A stretch of 64,000 bases of DNA from Algoriphagus terrigena DSM 22685 (GTDB lineage: Bacteria; Bacteroidota; Bacteroidia; Cytophagales; Cyclobacteriaceae), in the NCBI RefSeq assembly GCF_000429445.1, contig NZ_AUBW01000016.1, positions 1 through 64,000 on the forward strand, in the 5' to 3' direction. The translations under genes were made by a program, and so were the position numbers. The notes under the pieces are model-generated. The model saw only the letters and a list, made by a program, of their open reading frames with translations. It ran no database searches and had not been told where the DNA came from. Below, in pieces: positions 61,415 to 64,000 of this stretch. The stretch's first letter is position 1. Every line of letters begins with the position of its first letter.

Positions 61415-62515
61415 TCAGTGCTTATGCTCCATCCTGTGCTTTTTCAGGATGTCCTCGCCAAAATCGTTTCCTTTTTCCCGCCAAATGGTATGAATGTGGT
61501 TGGCATTGTCCTGAAAGCCGACATTGTCGTATTCGATCAGGAAGTCGGGACTGTGGACCACATAGTAGTGCGCCTTCATCGGCTCATAGCTTCCTATCCA
61601 GGCAAAGTACACTTCCTGCACTCCACGCGCGTGGAATTTGGCGAGGTATTCTTCGGCCTTCTCGTGCTCCAGATTTCCGATAAATTCCTCAATCAGGTAG
61701 TGTAAGATCTTTAGTTGCTTTTCGTTGAGTTCAGATCCTTTAATCCCCTGATACTCCTCCAGCCATTGGGGGCGATCCGGACTGGTGATGATGTCTCCCG
61801 GGACTTTTTCACTCACGGTTGCCTTGCGTTTTTGGTCTTCATCCAGAGAATTAATCAGTAGAAAACCATAGTCTTCCTCTTTACTCAGTGGTCTGAGTCC
61901 GGCATATTGAGTTGCCTCGACCACTGCGGGATCGGAGCCCAAAAACAGCGGCGTCATCGAAAAGGTATCGCCCGTCACAGTAAGATTGACCGAGATGTGA
62001 TGGCCTTCCAACTTGAGGCCCCAGATGTCATCGGTTTCGGGATTCCCTGCAAGGGCGATAAAATAATTCCCATAGTCCCAATTGAGTTTTCTGATAAATC
62101 CCATGCTTTCCTCACTGACTTTGCCCTGCTGAAACTGAATTTCAAAAAGTTCATGAAGGATATCGTCCACTTGCATGATTGCGAAGGTTTTCAAGTAACC
62201 CTGAGAGCTGAATATTGAACTTAGGACTTTGTGAAAAGCGATCTTGCTCTGGTCGCTGAGGTCGCCGAAGCGAAGGCCGGTTCTTGGCGCCAAGCCGATG
62301 GGCAGATTTGTCCATTCGGTCCGGGCCGAATCCATAAAGGAGATCTCCGCCAGGGATCTTTCTTCCGGACTTAGAGTCTCCCAAAAATTTACTGTGGCCC
62401 TTTTCAGGTCAGAAACCTCCTGTGCATGGATGTTTTGGTAGCTGACAAGGAAAAATAAAAAGGCTGAGAGGCAGACCTTTTTGAAGAACGGAAAATACAG
62501 AGCCAACCGAGTCAT
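61415..62515 (-). CDS. DUF3500 family secreted protein
   Basis: A 366-residue protein with a signal peptide (FKKVCLSAFLFFLVSYQNIHAQ). DUF3500 features visible include NLPIGLAPRTGLRFGDLSDQSKIAFHKVL, LAGNPETDDIWGLKLEGHHISVNLTVTGD, FLGSDPAVVEATQYAGLRPLSKEEDYGFLLINSLDEDQ and YYVVHSPDFLIEYDNVGFQDNANHIHTIWR. The conserved histidines suggest metal binding. The function is unknown. A terminator of the upstream gene separates them, so it is probably transcribed separately. Confidence 0.93.
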   Translation of the reverse strand: MTRLALYFPFFKKVCLSAFLFFLVSYQNIHAQEVSDLKRATVNFWETLSPEERSLAEISFMDSARTEWTNLPIGLAPRTGLRFGDLSDQSKIAFHKVLSSIFSSQGYLKTFAIMQVDDILHELFEIQFQQGKVSEESMGFIRKLNWDYGNYFIALAGNPETDDIWGLKLEGHHISVNLTVTGDTFSMTPLFLGSDPAVVEATQYAGLRPLSKEEDYGFLLINSLDEDQKRKATVSEKVPGDIITSPDRPQWLEEYQGIKGSELNEKQLKILHYLIEEFIGNLEHEKAEEYLAKFHARGVQEVYFAWIGSYEPMKAHYYVVHSPDFLIEYDNVGFQDNANHIHTIWREKGNDFGEDILKKHRMEHKH

Positions 62516-62652
62516 AGTTGATTTGGAATATTTTAGAATCAGTGAAGAGCAGAGGGGTAATTGAACGTGTCAAGTTCCAGAAGTTGGCTATTGGGAAGAT
62601 ATGAAAAAATGCCAAATCTATTTTCCTGTTTTCGAGGGGTCGGCGCTAATGT

Positions 62653-62683
62653 AAAAAAGCCAATGGAGGCAGTCCATTGGCTT
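62653..62683 (-). terminator. Rho-independent terminator of the barrel-like gene
   Basis: On the minus strand AAGCCAATGGA, 5 bases, TCCATTGGCTT followed by T6. Perfect 11-bp stem, 49 bases after the stop at 62732. Confidence 0.9.
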
Positions 62684-62731
62684 GATGTAATATTGAAATC
62701 CCTAAATGATTTGCTGAAGTCGACCGTTTGA

Positions 62732-63850
62732 TCAGAGTCCAAATCGATACTGAACTCCCGCGATGACCTGCGTTCGGGAGCCCAAAAACCCACCTTCTCC
62801 ACGCACCATAAAATGCTTGCTGAACTGATATTGGCCTCCCACAATGAAGTTCCACATATCCGCCGGGCGCTTGTCCATGGAGTATTGGACCGTTGAACTT
62901 TCGATAGTGCTGACCGCTCCATCTGCAGCCACCAATATATTACTGGCTCTTTCCAAGATATCATTTGCTTTGCTGTACTTGGCTTTATTAATCGGATTGT
63001 TTTGTTCTACCGGACTGAGGCCGTCCCACCAGGTGTCCACCTTTATTTGTGCGCTTTCGACTTTTTCAATACCGTCATCAATTCTTCCTCCAAGGGATCC
63101 GTCGGGAAACACGTCACTCAGAGGAATCGAACCGTTGGTTTCCGAACTTAAGTGTACTCTAAATCCCCCAACCCACACAGTCACGGCTTTTTCATCTTTT
63201 AGCCTGAAATTCTTTCCAAAGCGGGGCCCAAACACAAAGGTTTTGGCGGGCTTGGCAAGCTGTGGCACATCCGTCCAGGCCACATTCATATCCAAGGCCA
63301 TAAATCCTCCTCCGATACCGATCGTCGGGGTCATACCCAAGCCAAACGTGGTTGCATTGAATTCAACCGTAGAGCCGGCAGTCAGTACTTCCGTAAAATT
63401 ATTGTCCCCGTCAGGTAGCCAAAGACCGAAACCGATGTCTGTGCTTGCCTGAGATTTTCCCAAAATCCCGTAAATATTCAAGAACGGCAGCAGCCAGATA
63501 TCAGGCCTCACTGTTATCGCCCCGGCAGAGGCTACCGCTTTGTTGAAGCGAATGAGTTCGTCCACGTCGTACATTTGACCACCATTGAATCCAATCATTA
63601 TGTTTTCGATGATAATGTCAGATTGCTGACCAAAATACTGAACACTCACACCGGCAGAATAAGGCAACTCAAATCCTGCCCCGGCCGCCTTATCTCCCAA
63701 AATAGGAAGCGCATACGGATATTCAGCCATCTTGACGCTGTCAATGACCCTTTTCTGTTTTTCCCCAACTGGCTTGTTGGAGAAAACCTGGGCCTCAGTC
63801 AATCCTAGAGATAAAACAAGAGCACATCCCAGTAGAAGTATTCGTCTCAT
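62732..63850 (-). CDS. Outer-membrane beta-barrel-like protein
   Basis: A 372-residue protein with a signal peptide (MRRILLLGCALVLSLGLTEAQ). The mature sequence has alternating amphipathic strands (AGVSVQYFGQQ, IDIGFGLWLPDG-like, MTPTIGIGGGFMALDMNVAW, FVFGPRFGKNFRL) and ends QVIAGVQYRFGL, with an aromatic near the C-terminus as in outer-membrane barrels. I do not recognise a named family. Predicted outer-membrane location is an inference. Confidence 0.7.
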   Translation of the reverse strand: MRRILLLGCALVLSLGLTEAQVFSNKPVGEKQKRVIDSVKMAEYPYALPILGDKAAGAGFELPYSAGVSVQYFGQQSDIIIENIMIGFNGGQMYDVDELIRFNKAVASAGAITVRPDIWLLPFLNIYGILGKSQASTDIGFGLWLPDGDNNFTEVLTAGSTVEFNATTFGLGMTPTIGIGGGFMALDMNVAWTDVPQLAKPAKTFVFGPRFGKNFRLKDEKAVTVWVGGFRVHLSSETNGSIPLSDVFPDGSLGGRIDDGIEKVESAQIKVDTWWDGLSPVEQNNPINKAKYSKANDILERASNILVAADGAVSTIESSTVQYSMDKRPADMWNFIVGGQYQFSKHFMVRGEGGFLGSRTQVIAGVQYRFGL

Positions 63851-64000
63851 AATAGTGGTACGGTAAAAAGGAACTAGATAAAATTATTGATCCAATCAAA
63901 GGTATAGGGGCTACTTGCCAATAAACATGACGAAAGTCAGGTTTGTAAACCACCGCTTTCAAAAGCGCTTTTATCTTTGGCAACGACCTTACGGCTAGGG
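63851..64000. other. Window edge, possible promoter
   Basis: No gene is complete here. TATCTTTG at 63972-63979 matches the Bacteroidota -7 element TAnnTTTG, with a TTTG at 63942-63945; the 26-base gap is longer than the usual 19-23, so the call is weak. A plus-strand gene may follow beyond the edge. Confidence 0.3.

Noticed and set aside
63795..63983. 62-codon minus-strand frame at the window end
   Set aside because: Overlaps the start of the barrel-like gene and crosses its likely promoter; no family pattern.

Overview
The window looks like a chromosome segment of a Bacteroidota member, most likely a Cytophagales/Cyclobacteriaceae-type marine or soil bacterium. This is inferred from gene families, not from a marker gene. 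The clues are a SUMF1-fold gliding/type IX secretion (T9SS) lipoprotein, a giant secreted protein with a T9SS sorting domain, a hybrid two-component protein (propeller, kinase, receiver, AraC), an OxyR with Bacteroidota-style neighbours, weak ribosome-binding sites, and a MuiA-family protein carrying a SusC-like insert. No rRNA, tRNA or CRISPR was seen.

Layout. 1-0.23 kb: the N-terminal end of an IS110-family transposase, cut by the window edge. 0.35-24.7 kb: mostly housekeeping and stress genes. These are a YD-repeat lipoprotein, a lemA-TPM-TPM operon, a retropepsin-PDZ protein, a Fur-family regulator, cytochrome oxidase subunit III with an SRPBCC protein, mfd, a GldJ/GldK-like lipoprotein, uppP, a MuiA-family protein, a small winged-helix regulon with two matching palindromic operators, DUF1569/VOC/NlpE-like genes convergent with oxyR, a Gfo/Idh/MocA oxidoreductase with a double thioredoxin-fold lipoprotein, a cysteine-less OhrR-like MarR regulator and an M14 peptidase.

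25-44 kb: an accessory-looking signalling region. It holds two propeller kinases (a plain histidine kinase and a hybrid with receiver and AraC domains), two decayed kinase-tail remnants that bracket the hybrid and a retropepsin-like protease, a 1968-residue T9SS-exported subtilase-like protein with MBG-like regions and an unusual LINGRT hexapeptide array, and a TPR histidine kinase.

44-48.7 kb: a three-gene operon for a 2-oxoacid:ferredoxin oxidoreductase (korA, korB) preceded by a GltD/NfnB-like flavoprotein with ferredoxin-type clusters. The pair probably connects 2-oxoacid oxidation, ferredoxin and NAD(P)H.

48.7-56 kb: two small odd genes (one frameshifted), then a signalling array: TPR kinase, lone receiver, four-helix membrane kinase, lone receiver, lone receiver, receiver-class III nucleotide cyclase. 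The kinases in 25-56 kb share two interchangeable catalytic cores behind different sensor modules, and the receivers are tandem paralogues. The cyclase is the only member of the 49.6-56 kb array with an obvious output.

56-64 kb: a fused propeller-amidohydrolase, an APC amino-acid permease, a DUF3500 protein and an outer-membrane barrel-like protein.
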